Source: Runella zeae DSM 19591 (lineage in GTDB: Bacteria > Bacteroidota > Bacteroidia > Cytophagales > Spirosomataceae). Taken from it: 53,649 nt of DNA. The position numbers were made by a program, and so were the translations under genes. Where the stretch lies: positions 1 through 53,649 of the forward strand of contig NZ_KE384050.1 of NCBI RefSeq assembly GCF_000423565.1, read 5' to 3'. Below, one piece after another: positions 1-8,641 of this stretch (the stretch's first letter is position 1; every line of letters starts with the position of its first letter). A model generated the notes under the pieces. That model ran no database searches, had not been told where the DNA came from, and was given only the letters and a program-made list of their open reading frames with translations.

Positions 1-67
1 GCTTAAATACCACCCGATTTCTTGAGTGTTTCATAGCCCTAATTTACAAAAAAATCTGCCCACAAAA

Positions 68-97
68 AAGAGGCTGTCCCTTTTGAGACAGCCTCTT
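68..97. terminator. Hairpin terminator, left edge
   Basis: An 11-bp perfect inverted repeat (68-78 with 87-97, stem AAGAGGCTGTC) with an 8-base loop, preceded by an A-run and followed by a T-rich stretch. It lies 3' of the minus-strand nitroreductase and can serve as its terminator or as a bidirectional one. The stem shares the GAGGCTGTCC word with the element at 28.51 kb. Confidence 0.6.
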
Positions 98-202
98 CCA
101 TTTTATAATTATTCAACTCATTTGTTCATGGCTTACACGAAACTTGACAAGTAAAAAGGCTACAATTTTCGCCCACTTACCAAGTTTAACTTCACTCATA
201 GG

Positions 203-835
203 TTAGTTAAGATGCGTATACAAAAGCTCCTTAGGAGTCCTTACTTTTTTGAGTTTTGCTAACCAATCTCCCGACTCATCGCGGTAGCCTAATGCCAAAA
301 TAGCGGTACTTTTCAAGCCTTTTTCCGACAATCCAAGAAGCTCATCAAGCTGATTGGCATCAAACCCTTCCATTGGTGTAGTATCTACTTTTTGGTTGGC
401 AGCGGCCACAATCGCGATCCCTAATGCAATAGCTGCTTGCTTAGCGGTATGTGCAAAGTTCTGTTCGGGGGTTTGGCTTGTGGTCATTTGAATCAAGCGA
501 GTACGATAAGCATCCGTGGCCGAATCGGGCAACCCTCGCTCACGATTGGCTCTTTCAAAATAAGCGTTGATGCGCTCTTCGGTATATTGCTCCCAAGAAG
601 CAAAAATCAAAAGATGAGATGCGTCCGTAATTTGACTTTGTCCGAAGGCAATCGGGCGAATCTTTTCTTTCAACTCTTGATTAGAGACTACTAAAATTTC
701 ATACGGCTGCAGGCCCGATGACGACGGAGACAATCTAATAGCTTCCAAAATAAAATCTATTTTTTCTTGCGACACCTTCTCTCCATTCATTTTCTTGGTG
801 GCGTATCTCCAATTCAAATCTTCAAGCAATTTCAT
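203..835 (-). CDS. Nitroreductase family NAD(P)H-dependent oxidoreductase
   Basis: A 210-residue protein of the NfsB-like nitroreductase family. These are FMN-dependent, usually dimeric cytosolic enzymes that reduce nitroaromatics, quinones or related acceptors with NAD(P)H. The N-terminal LNWRYATKKM with the following ILEAIRLSPSSSGLQPYEILVV is the typical FMN-contacting R-x-S/T-K and SPSS-x-x-QP pattern. The C-terminal ALGYRDESGDWLAKLKKVR matches the family's closing G-Y-R segment. Length is normal. ATG start; the gene stands alone, with a terminator hairpin downstream at 68-97. The physiological substrate cannot be read from the sequence. Confidence 0.88.
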   Translation of the reverse strand: MKLLEDLNWRYATKKMNGEKVSQEKIDFILEAIRLSPSSSGLQPYEILVVSNQELKEKIRPIAFGQSQITDASHLLIFASWEQYTEERINAYFERANRERGLPDSATDAYRTRLIQMTTSQTPEQNFAHTAKQAAIALGIAIVAAANQKVDTTPMEGFDANQLDELLGLSEKGLKSTAILALGYRDESGDWLAKLKKVRTPKELLYTHLN

Positions 836-982
836 ATGTATTTACATTTATTGTTATTACATATAATACAAAGTAGGGTATAAAAACGTTCAGAACTGTG
901 ATAGGATTTCATAAAAAGTCTACTCAACTTAGTCCGAAAAGTTTCATAAATAACTCATAATAAAGTCTTTAATTTGGGTATT

Positions 983-1030
983 AAAAGCAAAAAAAATGGG
1001 CGATGTACATCGCCCATTTTTTTTGCTTTT
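983..1030. terminator. Perfect 48-bp palindrome, bidirectional terminator
   Basis: The two 24-base halves (983-1006 and 1007-1030) are exact reverse complements with no loop bases. Each has a G/C core (TGGGCGATGT) flanked by eight A or T and then a GC step. Read from either strand this gives a stem followed by a T-run. It sits 12 bp past the stop of the small lipoprotein gene, so it most likely ends the SusC/SusD/lipoprotein transcript. Confidence 0.75.
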
Positions 1031-1041
1031 ACCAATAACTT

Positions 1042-1593
1042 TTACTGTATAAGCACATCTAGAAGCGGGGTAAAAGTTGTCCCAAGGGGATTGACAACAA
1101 TGCCCGGTCCTGAGTTTTGCCACGAAAACACCCGCCCGTCTTTCATCGTCGCCACAAACCGTACCCTAAGACGATCGTTGGCTCTCAAGGTAGCAGCAGC
1201 CACTCCGGTCTTGGAAAGAAGCTCACTGACGGCTATTTGTTCTTTGCCATTGATACTCGACAGGGCCTTCAACAAAACGCCATGTGGTGCCGCAGTACTA
1301 GCGGCAGGTGTCACTACCGTACCTCTTACGTGGCTAGCGTAGGCTTCTACTTTTTCAATTTCAGAAGCATTGAGGCTTTGAGTCGAAAAAGCCATGTTGG
1401 CAGAAGCAGCATTGGCCAAAGTGACAGTAATGGTATTGACATTGGCCGCCGTTACAGCCGCAGGTAGTGGGTCAGGACGAGCTATAAAATGCGCTCCTTC
1501 TTTGATTTCGGGGAAAGGACTTTTGGTTTCGCAACTTATCAGAACAGCCCCTAACAGCCCCAAGAAAACAGATATTTTCAATGTATTTTTCAT
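1042..1593 (-). CDS. Small lipoprotein, third gene of the SusC/SusD operon
   Basis: About 183 residues beginning MKNTLKISVFLGLLGAVLISC, a lipoprotein signal with lipobox L-I-S-C, so the mature protein is probably anchored in the outer membrane. The ATG at 1593 is preferred over an in-frame TTG three codons upstream. The mature part is rich in Ala, Thr and Val, shows alternating hydrophobic residues suggesting a beta-sandwich, and has no catalytic motif I recognise. It follows the SusD-like gene by 36 bp in the same direction and precedes the strong palindromic terminator at 983-1030, so it is the last gene of the operon. It might be an accessory surface binding protein for the same substrate; that is inference from position only. 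Confidence 0.7.
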   Translation of the reverse strand: MKNTLKISVFLGLLGAVLISCETKSPFPEIKEGAHFIARPDPLPAAVTAANVNTITVTLANAASANMAFSTQSLNASEIEKVEAYASHVRGTVVTPAASTAAPHGVLLKALSSINGKEQIAVSELLSKTGVAAATLRANDRLRVRFVATMKDGRVFSWQNSGPGIVVNPLGTTFTPLLDVLIQ

Positions 1594-1629
1594 TTTTATC
1601 AATTATCGTTTTGAAAGTCAAACATTTAA

Positions 1630-3240
1630 CTATTTCTGCCAAAATACCTTAGCTGTAGCGATAACCCGCTGCTGAGGAGCATTGGGATTCAACTGCAACT
1701 CTCCCGGTACGGGATAAGGATAAGATTGCGGATACCCACGATTGACATTGGTAAAGGCGATTCCGTCGTTGTTGGGGTCAAAGATTTTTGGAAAACCCGT
1801 CCGACGAATATCATTATAAGACTCCAAACCAAAGCCAAAATTGGCAATCCATTTTTCGGTCATGATAAGTTCAAGCTTGCCGTTGTCGTCGGCAGCGTCG
1901 TATTTGACCAATACCGCATCTACATATTCTTTGATAGTAGCGGCCGTGATACTTGGAGCCCCTCCCTTAGCAGCAGCGGCATTGACTTCTGCAAAAGCGG
2001 CATTCATAGCATCCGTAAAAAGCTGCTTGGCATTGCCCGTCCCCACGCCCGTCTGAGCCAACTCGGCGCGGGTAAATAAGTAAGAATGATAGGGTAAAAT
2101 GCGTTGGGGACCGTCGCCTCTTGCTGATGCACCACTTACGCCAGCGGCGGTTACGCCATTGCCATCATCGTAACGACCACCACAATAATACAGCCCCACA
2201 ATCGTAATAGACGATGATTGGTCAAAACCCTGATTGGGGCCTTGTGAAGAAAAATAAATCGACACAAAATTCCCGTTACGATATTCTACAGGGTTTTGGG
2301 CATTGGGACGAGCAGCTGAGAGTTGATTAAAATAATAATACGGAATACGAGGGTCACGAATCCCGTTCAAAACAGGATTGAGGATGCTCGTTCCTAACAA
2401 AATTTCGTGGAAGTAGGGACTGATATAATTGTCGCGTCCAGAGGTGGTGATGTTATAATCTTCTCTAAAAATCGGATTACGGTTATCAGGAGCACTGGTC
2501 GTGCCATAGTTAAGTGAAAAACCACCCGCCGAAGTCATCAAATCTCCTTCCGAAATCAGAGCGTTTACCTGCGTACTTACGTTTTGAGTAAGTCTGATTT
2601 GGTTATAAAGTTTCAGTTTGAGGGTTTTGGCAAACTGTCTCCAACGCACCAAATTACCCGCATACATGAGGTCATCTGTACGAGGAACCAGCGCCGAGGT
2701 TTTTGCAAGATTTGCAATACCTTCATCTATCATCGTAAATAGCTGAGGATAAATATCTTGACCTTTGTCAAATTTTGGAAACTGAATCTTGGCCGACGTA
2801 CTCGCTTCTGTAAAAGGGACATCTCCCCACACGTCCACCATGTAGCTAAAAGTCATAGCTTTCATGATTTGAGCCACTCCAACGTAGGCAAAACTTTGGC
2901 TAGAATTGGCTTGTTCAATCAATATGTTGAGGTTTTGGATAGCTCGGTACATATTTGACCAAGCCTGCGTGCCCGAAAAATCCTGACCCGTGATGGCGTA
3001 TTGGTCGTTGTTGCTACGCTGCGTCAATTGGTGTACAAATACGCCCGCAGGATTTGCCAAACCTGGAGGCCCTGCCCCTAGTGAGTTCACAATATCAAGC
3101 TGCGCGTTGGTGAGCAATTGCCCCGAATTGACCGTAGAAGGGTTGTTGGGGTCGGTATTTATATCAAGGCTGCACGCATTCAAGAGCAATATCATTGCCA
3201 TAAGCGTGCTATATTTTAAACTTTTAATGATTCGATTCAT
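1630..3240 (-). CDS. SusD/RagB-family nutrient-binding outer-membrane lipoprotein
   Basis: A 536-residue SusD-like protein, the surface lipoprotein that caps its SusC barrel and captures substrate. The N-terminus MNRIIKSLKYSTLMAMILLLNAC is a lipoprotein signal (lipobox L-N-A-C), followed by SLDINTDPNNPSTV, the typical start of SusD-like proteins. The region around residues 80-160 (QAWSNMYRAIQNLNILIEQA, then IMKAMTFSYMVDVWGDVPFTEA) is the TPR-like helical core signature. The C-terminus has the usual IMTEKWIANFG and LESYNDIRRTGFP motifs, pointing to the SusD-like-2 branch. It lies 48 bp downstream of the susC-like gene. The substrate is unknown; no glycosidase or peptidase accompanies the pair. 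Confidence 0.93.
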   Translation of the reverse strand: MNRIIKSLKYSTLMAMILLLNACSLDINTDPNNPSTVNSGQLLTNAQLDIVNSLGAGPPGLANPAGVFVHQLTQRSNNDQYAITGQDFSGTQAWSNMYRAIQNLNILIEQANSSQSFAYVGVAQIMKAMTFSYMVDVWGDVPFTEASTSAKIQFPKFDKGQDIYPQLFTMIDEGIANLAKTSALVPRTDDLMYAGNLVRWRQFAKTLKLKLYNQIRLTQNVSTQVNALISEGDLMTSAGGFSLNYGTTSAPDNRNPIFREDYNITTSGRDNYISPYFHEILLGTSILNPVLNGIRDPRIPYYYFNQLSAARPNAQNPVEYRNGNFVSIYFSSQGPNQGFDQSSSITIVGLYYCGGRYDDGNGVTAAGVSGASARGDGPQRILPYHSYLFTRAELAQTGVGTGNAKQLFTDAMNAAFAEVNAAAAKGGAPSITAATIKEYVDAVLVKYDAADDNGKLELIMTEKWIANFGFGLESYNDIRRTGFPKIFDPNNDGIAFTNVNRGYPQSYPYPVPGELQLNPNAPQQRVIATAKVFWQK

Positions 3241-3288
3241 GCTTTTAGGATAGTTAAGTGCTATAGCACTTGTGATTTGAAGACCAGC

Positions 3289-6200
3289 TTAGAATGTTAC
3301 GCTTAAATTAACGCCGTATCTACGTACCGATGGTGCGGCAAAAAAGTCAATACCTTGGGCATTGGTATTTCCGAAAGTATTGACCTCAGGGTCAAAGTGC
3401 GTATGTTTGGGCATATGAGGAGCAAAAAACCATAGATTGCGCCCACTCACACTCAAATTGACGGCCCCAAAAGGAGTTTTGGTCAACAAACTTTTAGGAA
3501 GCGAATAAGCCAAAGACACCTCACGCAAGCGTACCACTGAAGCATCCCATACCGAAAACTCGTTGGGGGCATTGATAGCCAACGACCCACCAGCTGCCTG
3601 AAACCAGAGATTATTTTCCATTACTTGAATATTGTTAGGAATGGGCTGCCCGTCACCTCCAAGCAAAGGCTTAAGGGTATTTGCATCGCCCAATACTCCT
3701 GCCACTACTTTAGGGATTTCGCGGTCTTCGGTATCTTGAGTCACCCCACGTCCTAGCAAAAACTGATTGGTCCAAGAATAAATATCTCCTCCATGACGAT
3801 AATCTACCACGCCACTGAGGGTAAATCCTTTGTATTTGAAGGTATTTGTTACGGCCAAAATAAACTTAGGATTTGGATTGGCGATGATTTTTTGCTCAAC
3901 GTCTGGAATCGTCAACCCTGTATTGGGATTGATGAGGGCATTGCCTTTATCGTCACGGGCTACGGCAGTACCTCTCAATACCCCAAACCACTCCCCAGGC
4001 CGTACTACTGGCAAAGGTTGATTGGTAAAAATATTGCGGAGGGTTACTTCTTCTACGCCGTCGGCCAAGCTTTCTACGATGTTTTTGTTTTGGGTGTAAG
4101 CCGTAAATATCTCCCACTTCAGTCCATTGCTCATCTGAATCGGCACAAGCGTGATAGCCGCTTCGATTCCTGAATTACGAATAGAGCCAAAATTGGTTAC
4201 AAAAGAAGTATAACCCGACGATTGCGGCAGTGCCCGGCGGGCGATAATATCCGTACTGAGGCGATTGTAATAAGTTAAATCCAATACAGCACGACCGCCA
4301 AAAAACTCTAGGTTGGTTCCGACTTCTACTTCTTTCGTAAACTCAGGTTTGAGATTTGGGTCAAAAGCCGATGCCGCTACAGAGGCTCCCGGTTGGGCGT
4401 TGAAGGGATAATCGTTATAGCGTGTTGACCCTTGCTGTCCTGAGCTTTCTCCAAAGTTGATTCTAAATGTATTGAGCGTCTGGTAAGGATCGGCATCGCG
4501 TCCTACTTTGGCGTAGCTTACTCTTATTTTGGCATTTGTAAGTGCTTTTGATTTTATATTAAATGCCTCCGTCAAAATCAATGAAGCATTGCCCGAATAA
4601 TAGAAGTAGCTGCGATTGTTGGCAGGTAAAGTCGATGACCAATCATTGCGCCCCGTCAAACCTAAGAAAAGATAGTTTTTGTAGCCCAAAGTCATATCTG
4701 TAAAAGCGGCATACAAACGTCTTTTGCTAATTGCGGTATTGCCAGTATTGGGAGTCACAGTACTTACATTCGTAATCAAGTCAATGCCTCTCGTCACAAT
4801 CCCCAACCCATTGACGCTCGTTTGGTCGCTGCTTCTTTGGTTGTAGTTGGCTCCTACGATAGCTCTCAGGTTGAGGTCCTGCGTCAAGTCACGATTGAGA
4901 TTAAACAATAAGTTGTGGTCTTGTTCTTGAAACTCAATCGCGTCAAACTGCATACTTCCAATGCCCTGCGCTCCCGAAAGCGACCCGGCCGAAATCCGTT
5001 GAAAACGATTGTCGTTGAAAGTATTGAGACCTCCTTTATAGCTCACATTCAGCCAATTGTTGATGTCGTACAAAATACTACCGTTCAAGGCTACACGGTT
5101 GACTTTACTGGTAAAAATACTATTGTTGACCGACCAATAGGGATTATCAGCTTGACCAAAAGGAAAAAAGAACACGCCATTTCCAAACGGGTCTTCATAA
5201 GGCAGCTGGTCGAGAGGCCAGTTGCGGGGTTGCTGAAACATCCGAGAGAGAGGAGAAGTACCATCAGCACCAAAAAGCGGGCTGTCTTGTACGGTATTGG
5301 TGTAAGCCAGATTAGCCCCTACCACAAACCCATTATCAAGGGTAGTATTGCCACCAATGCTGACGTTGGTACGCTCAAAAGTCGAACCGGGGAAAAAGCT
5401 TTTTTGGTCAGTACGCGAAATCACCGATGTCACACTTGCTTTGGGACCTCCTCCCGTAATGCTGATTGAATTTTCGTAAAGATTTCCAGTACGAAAGAAG
5501 TTCCGCACATTGTCAGGATAAGCCCGATAGGCCACGTTGCCGTTGGGACGAAGTCCGTATTGAGCCGCAATAGCGGGGTAATTGGCTGCATAGGTATTGT
5601 AGCCTACCCAAATCGGAACCGAATCTACGGGGGCGGTGGTATTGGTCCAGCCACCTGCCGCATTGTATATACGTCCTAGTCCAAAAGCAGGCCCCCACGT
5701 CCCATTGGCATTGGCATATACTTGCTGCGACCCCGAACCATACTTGTTTTGGAAGTCTGGATAGCTCGCAATTTTCTCTGCCGAATAAGAAGTATTAAAC
5801 GTAATCTCTAAGCCTTTTTTCGACATTTTGTTGGTACCCGACTTAGTCGTAATCACAATCACTCCATTGGCAGCGCGTGTTCCGTAAAGTGCAGCAGCGG
5901 CAGCCCCTTTGAGTACCGTCATCGACGCAATGTTGTTAGGGTCAAGGTCGGCAATACGGCTCGAAAAAGCCGCACCGTTGTCGCGGAAGCTACCACTTTC
6001 GCTCAAGTCATTGTTATAAGGAATTCCATCTACTACAAACAAAGGCTGGTTTGAACCAAAGAAAGAATTGGCTCCCCGAATCGTAATCCGCGAAGAGCTG
6101 CCCGCCGCTCCTCCTGAACCATTGATGTTTACGCCCGGAATTTTGCCTTGCATGGCTTTGATGACATCAGGCTCTGATTTCTGTACCAGTTTTTCGGCCG

Positions 6201-6576
6201 ATAGCCTTTCTACCGAATAACCGAGGGTCTTGTTGCTCCGCTCAATCCCCACGGCTGTCACCACCACTTCGCTCAATTGTTTTACATCGTCAGAAAGGGA
6301 GACATTGATACTTGTTTGGCTTCCCACGGCTATTTCTTGCGAAAGATACCCGATAAAGCTAAATACCAAGGTAGCATTGTTGGGTACTTGAATTTGGTAA
6401 GTCCCTTCGGCATTGGTTGAGCTACCTGTATTAGAGCCTTTTACAAGTACATTGACGCCGGGCAAAGGGCTACCGTCGGCGGCGGCAGTGACTTTTCCCG
6501 TCACGGTGCGGTTTTGGGCATAGCTCTGAGCAATACACAGCACTATCCCCATCAGGAGTAATAAATTTTTTTTCAT
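3289..6576 (-). CDS. SusC/RagA-family TonB-linked outer-membrane transporter
   Basis: About 1095 residues. The ATG at 6576 (MKKNLLLLMGIVLC..., signal peptide ending SYAQ) is preferred over an upstream in-frame ATG at 6669, because the extra 31 residues would bury the signal peptide. Order: a carboxypeptidase-regulatory-like domain (RTVTGKVTAAADGSPLPGVNVLVKG...), the SusC TonB-box region (LSEVVVTAVGIERSNKTLGYS), a plug domain with the LFVVDGIPYNND and GTRAANGVIVITTKSG signatures, then a 22-strand type barrel ending in an aromatic residue (NLSVTF). It imports a substrate held by the SusD partner, energised by TonB. First gene of the three-gene minus-strand operon ending at 1042. Confidence 0.95.
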   Translation of the reverse strand: MKKNLLLLMGIVLCIAQSYAQNRTVTGKVTAAADGSPLPGVNVLVKGSNTGSSTNAEGTYQIQVPNNATLVFSFIGYLSQEIAVGSQTSINVSLSDDVKQLSEVVVTAVGIERSNKTLGYSVERLSAEKLVQKSEPDVIKAMQGKIPGVNINGSGGAAGSSSRITIRGANSFFGSNQPLFVVDGIPYNNDLSESGSFRDNGAAFSSRIADLDPNNIASMTVLKGAAAAALYGTRAANGVIVITTKSGTNKMSKKGLEITFNTSYSAEKIASYPDFQNKYGSGSQQVYANANGTWGPAFGLGRIYNAAGGWTNTTAPVDSVPIWVGYNTYAANYPAIAAQYGLRPNGNVAYRAYPDNVRNFFRTGNLYENSISITGGGPKASVTSVISRTDQKSFFPGSTFERTNVSIGGNTTLDNGFVVGANLAYTNTVQDSPLFGADGTSPLSRMFQQPRNWPLDQLPYEDPFGNGVFFFPFGQADNPYWSVNNSIFTSKVNRVALNGSILYDINNWLNVSYKGGLNTFNDNRFQRISAGSLSGAQGIGSMQFDAIEFQEQDHNLLFNLNRDLTQDLNLRAIVGANYNQRSSDQTSVNGLGIVTRGIDLITNVSTVTPNTGNTAISKRRLYAAFTDMTLGYKNYLFLGLTGRNDWSSTLPANNRSYFYYSGNASLILTEAFNIKSKALTNAKIRVSYAKVGRDADPYQTLNTFRINFGESSGQQGSTRYNDYPFNAQPGASVAASAFDPNLKPEFTKEVEVGTNLEFFGGRAVLDLTYYNRLSTDIIARRALPQSSGYTSFVTNFGSIRNSGIEAAITLVPIQMSNGLKWEIFTAYTQNKNIVESLADGVEEVTLRNIFTNQPLPVVRPGEWFGVLRGTAVARDDKGNALINPNTGLTIPDVEQKIIANPNPKFILAVTNTFKYKGFTLSGVVDYRHGGDIYSWTNQFLLGRGVTQDTEDREIPKVVAGVLGDANTLKPLLGGDGQPIPNNIQVMENNLWFQAAGGSLAINAPNEFSVWDASVVRLREVSLAYSLPKSLLTKTPFGAVNLSVSGRNLWFFAPHMPKHTHFDPEVNTFGNTNAQGIDFFAAPSVRRYGVNLSVTF

Positions 6577-7125
6577 AAAATGAACTGGGAATTTGGTTTT
6601 TAATTCGTTTTGGCAACTGATGATAATTGCCGAAACAAATTTCCCCATTTCATTTATGCCAAAAATCACCCATTTATAGTGGTTTATTAAGTATAATGTT
6701 ATGCCAATGTTATGTTGGGCAAAACCTTTCTACGACGAATTTTAAAGCATTTTTTCCCAAAATTGCTATTTCTAAATTTTTCCAAAGCACTGCTAGGGGA
6801 AATTTTTAAGCGTTTTATCCCTCATTTTTAGCTACCATGAATTAAGGGAACGATTAAAACCTTAAAAAAAATCTAATAATTCAAATCCCCCAAGATGCGG
6901 GGGAAGTAGTAGTTTTGTCCAAGAAAAAGTCATCAAAAATGGCTCATAACGGGTGATTTGTTGTTCGTTTTTTTTGCAGAATTTTGGCACAGGATTTAGG
7001 AGAGAAGGCAGTAAAAGTGCGGTAATGGTCTAGTCCTCGTTTTATTACGCTGATTTACAACATTAAAGAATTCTCATACGATTTAGTTTAGGTTAAGAAG
7101 ATAACCGTAGGATTTTGTCTTACGG
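6577..7125. other. Non-coding interval upstream of the susC operon
   Basis: About 550 bp between the divergently placed susC start and the 3' end of queG. It must hold the susC-operon promoter, but I found no minus-strand copy of the full TAnnTTTG box. A plus-strand TAGTTTTG occurs at 6910-6917 with no gene to serve. A small G/C hairpin (TCCCCC with GGGGGA, 6886-6904) stands out in an AT-rich background. I see no ORF worth calling. Confidence 0.5.
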
Positions 7126-7129
7126 TTAT
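7101..7129 (-). terminator. Hairpin overlapping the queG stop codon
   Basis: A 9-bp stem (7101-7109 ATAACCGTA with 7121-7129) whose right arm overlaps the queG TAA at 7126-7128. Only a weak T-rich stretch follows on the minus strand, so it may be an attenuated terminator or an mRNA 3'-end stabiliser. Confidence 0.4.
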
Positions 7130-8082
7130 TTATTTTCAGTACCTTCTACCACAAAATCTATATTACGTTTTAAGCCTTCCCATTTGGTGCGTTTGAGGGG
7201 CGAGCGGCGAAAGAGTTCTTTAAATACCTCTTCGGTGATTTCTTGCCAGTCGTTGTTTGTGAATCCTTCTAAAGCTGACGGCAATTGAAACTCAGGTGTT
7301 TGATGAGGTTTGGCAAAACGATTCCAAGGACATACATCTTGGCAAATGTCGCAGCCAAAAATCCAGTTTTCGAATTTACCCTTTACTTCTTGGGGAATAG
7401 CCTCTTTGAGTTCAATCGTAAAATAACTAATACAGCGACTCCCGTCTACCACATAAGGCTCCACAATAGCATCTGTAGGACACGCATCTACGCAGCGAGT
7501 GCAACTACCGCAATAATCCTTGATGGCATGGTCGGGCCACAAATCTAAATCGGAGATGATTTCCCCAATGAAAAAAAAACTACCCATTTTACGACTAATA
7601 AGATTAGAATGCTTGCCTATCCATCCCAAGCCACTTTTGGCCGCCCACACTTTGTCCATGACAGGGGCCGAATCCACAAAAATACGGCCGTTTACCTCCC
7701 CTATTTGTTGTTGGATTGTATCTACTAATGTTTTGAGTTTGTCTTTCAACACAAAATGGTAATCGGTGCCGTAAGCATATTTAGAAAGTTTGAGGTCATT
7801 TTCGCCTTCAGGCAAGCGTTTTTCGGGATAATAATTGAACAGCACAGAAATGACGGAGCGTGCCCCTTCTACCAGTTGGCGAGGATCGAGGCGTTTGTCA
7901 AAGTGATTGGCCATGTAGTGCATCTCTCCGTGGCGATGCTGGAAAAGCCAATTTTCGAGACGTGGCGCTTCTTCTTCCAAAAAAGTAGCCCTCGAAATCC
8001 CACACGCCTCAAAACCTAACTCTTCTGCGATTGATTTGATGAGTTGGCTTCTTTTTTGGCGGGTAAAATCGTCGATAGTCAC
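7126..8082 (-). CDS. queG: Epoxyqueuosine reductase QueG
   Basis: QueG carries out the last step of queuosine synthesis, the cobalamin-dependent reduction of epoxyqueuosine in the anticodon loop of GUN tRNAs; it is cytosolic. Two 4Fe-4S cluster motifs are clear: [16 protein letters not shown] and [14 protein letters not shown], the second in the QueG-specific CDxCQxxCPWN form. The N-terminal half carries the family pattern [24 protein letters not shown], and [27 protein letters not shown] contains the catalytic/cobalamin-contacting segment. I start at the GTG at 8082 ([11 protein letters not shown]...), giving about 318 residues. A TTG at 8121 would add 13 residues and run close to the start of the divergent gene at 8178. 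No other queuosine genes are nearby. Confidence 0.92.
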   Translation of the reverse strand: MTIDDFTRQKRSQLIKSIAEELGFEACGISRATFLEEEAPRLENWLFQHRHGEMHYMANHFDKRLDPRQLVEGARSVISVLFNYYPEKRLPEGENDLKLSKYAYGTDYHFVLKDKLKTLVDTIQQQIGEVNGRIFVDSAPVMDKVWAAKSGLGWIGKHSNLISRKMGSFFFIGEIISDLDLWPDHAIKDYCGSCTRCVDACPTDAIVEPYVVDGSRCISYFTIELKEAIPQEVKGKFENWIFGCDICQDVCPWNRFAKPHQTPEFQLPSALEGFTNNDWQEITEEVFKELFRRSPLKRTKWEGLKRNIDFVVEGTENK

Positions 8083-8177
8083 GTGCGAAGAGTGGTTTAT
8101 TGAAACAACAATCTTTGACAAAGTTACAGAATCTTGTTTATTTGTACTGTTTAGTCATTTTTTCAACCTTTACTCCT

Positions 8178-8594
8178 ATGAATTTTTTTTTTAGCACATT
8201 GGTTATTTCACTCTCAATGGCTACCGCATCTTTTTCGCAACAAACCCCCGAAAGTCACCCTATCGATGTAAGCCTCGACAACTGTATGGACAAAAACCCT
8301 TCCACTCAGGGTATGATTGGATGCCTTGATGAAGCTTACAAAAAATGGGATGCCGAACTCAACAAAAACTACAAAGCGCTCAACCTACAGTTGAATGCGA
8401 CTCAAAAAGCAGCTTTACTAGCCTCGCAACGCAAATGGATTGAATACCGTGATTTAGAATTTAAAACCCAAGCTGCTATCTATCAGGCGATGGAGGGCAC
8501 TATGTACCTTCCGATGGCTGTCAACGATCGCCTCGAAATCGTCAAAAAACGCGCCCTTACGCTTAAAAGCTACTTAGAGCTATTCAACAACTAA
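8178..8594 (+). CDS. LprI-family (DUF1311) secreted protein
   Basis: About 138 residues starting MNFFFSTLVISLSMATASFSQ, a signal peptide; the ATG at 8178 is chosen because it places this directly at the N-terminus. The mature protein has the lysozyme-inhibitor LprI pattern: two cysteines (DNCMDK and GCLDEA, likely a disulphide), then WDAELNKNYKALNLQL, then LLASQRKWIEYRDLEF. Members are periplasmic or envelope-attached, and the mycobacterial LprI inhibits lysozyme, but most have no assigned role. Here it is followed 47 bp later by a NamZ-type muramidase, so a link to cell-wall hydrolysis is plausible. Confidence 0.8.
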   Translation: MNFFFSTLVISLSMATASFSQQTPESHPIDVSLDNCMDKNPSTQGMIGCLDEAYKKWDAELNKNYKALNLQLNATQKAALLASQRKWIEYRDLEFKTQAAIYQAMEGTMYLPMAVNDRLEIVKKRALTLKSYLELFNN

Positions 8595-8641
8595 CTGTAT
8601 TTCAGCCCTTATCAAAAATGCGCTTTATTATTTTTCCTCAA

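Noticed and set aside
4915-5469. 184-residue plus-strand frame opposite susC
   Set aside because: It is a shadow on the opposite strand of a strongly supported SusC-like protein, with no recognisable domain.
6886-6917. Riboswitch or promoter in the 6.6-7.1 kb interval
   Set aside because: Only a 6-bp hairpin and a lone TAGTTTTG with no -33 element and no downstream plus-strand gene; not enough to call.
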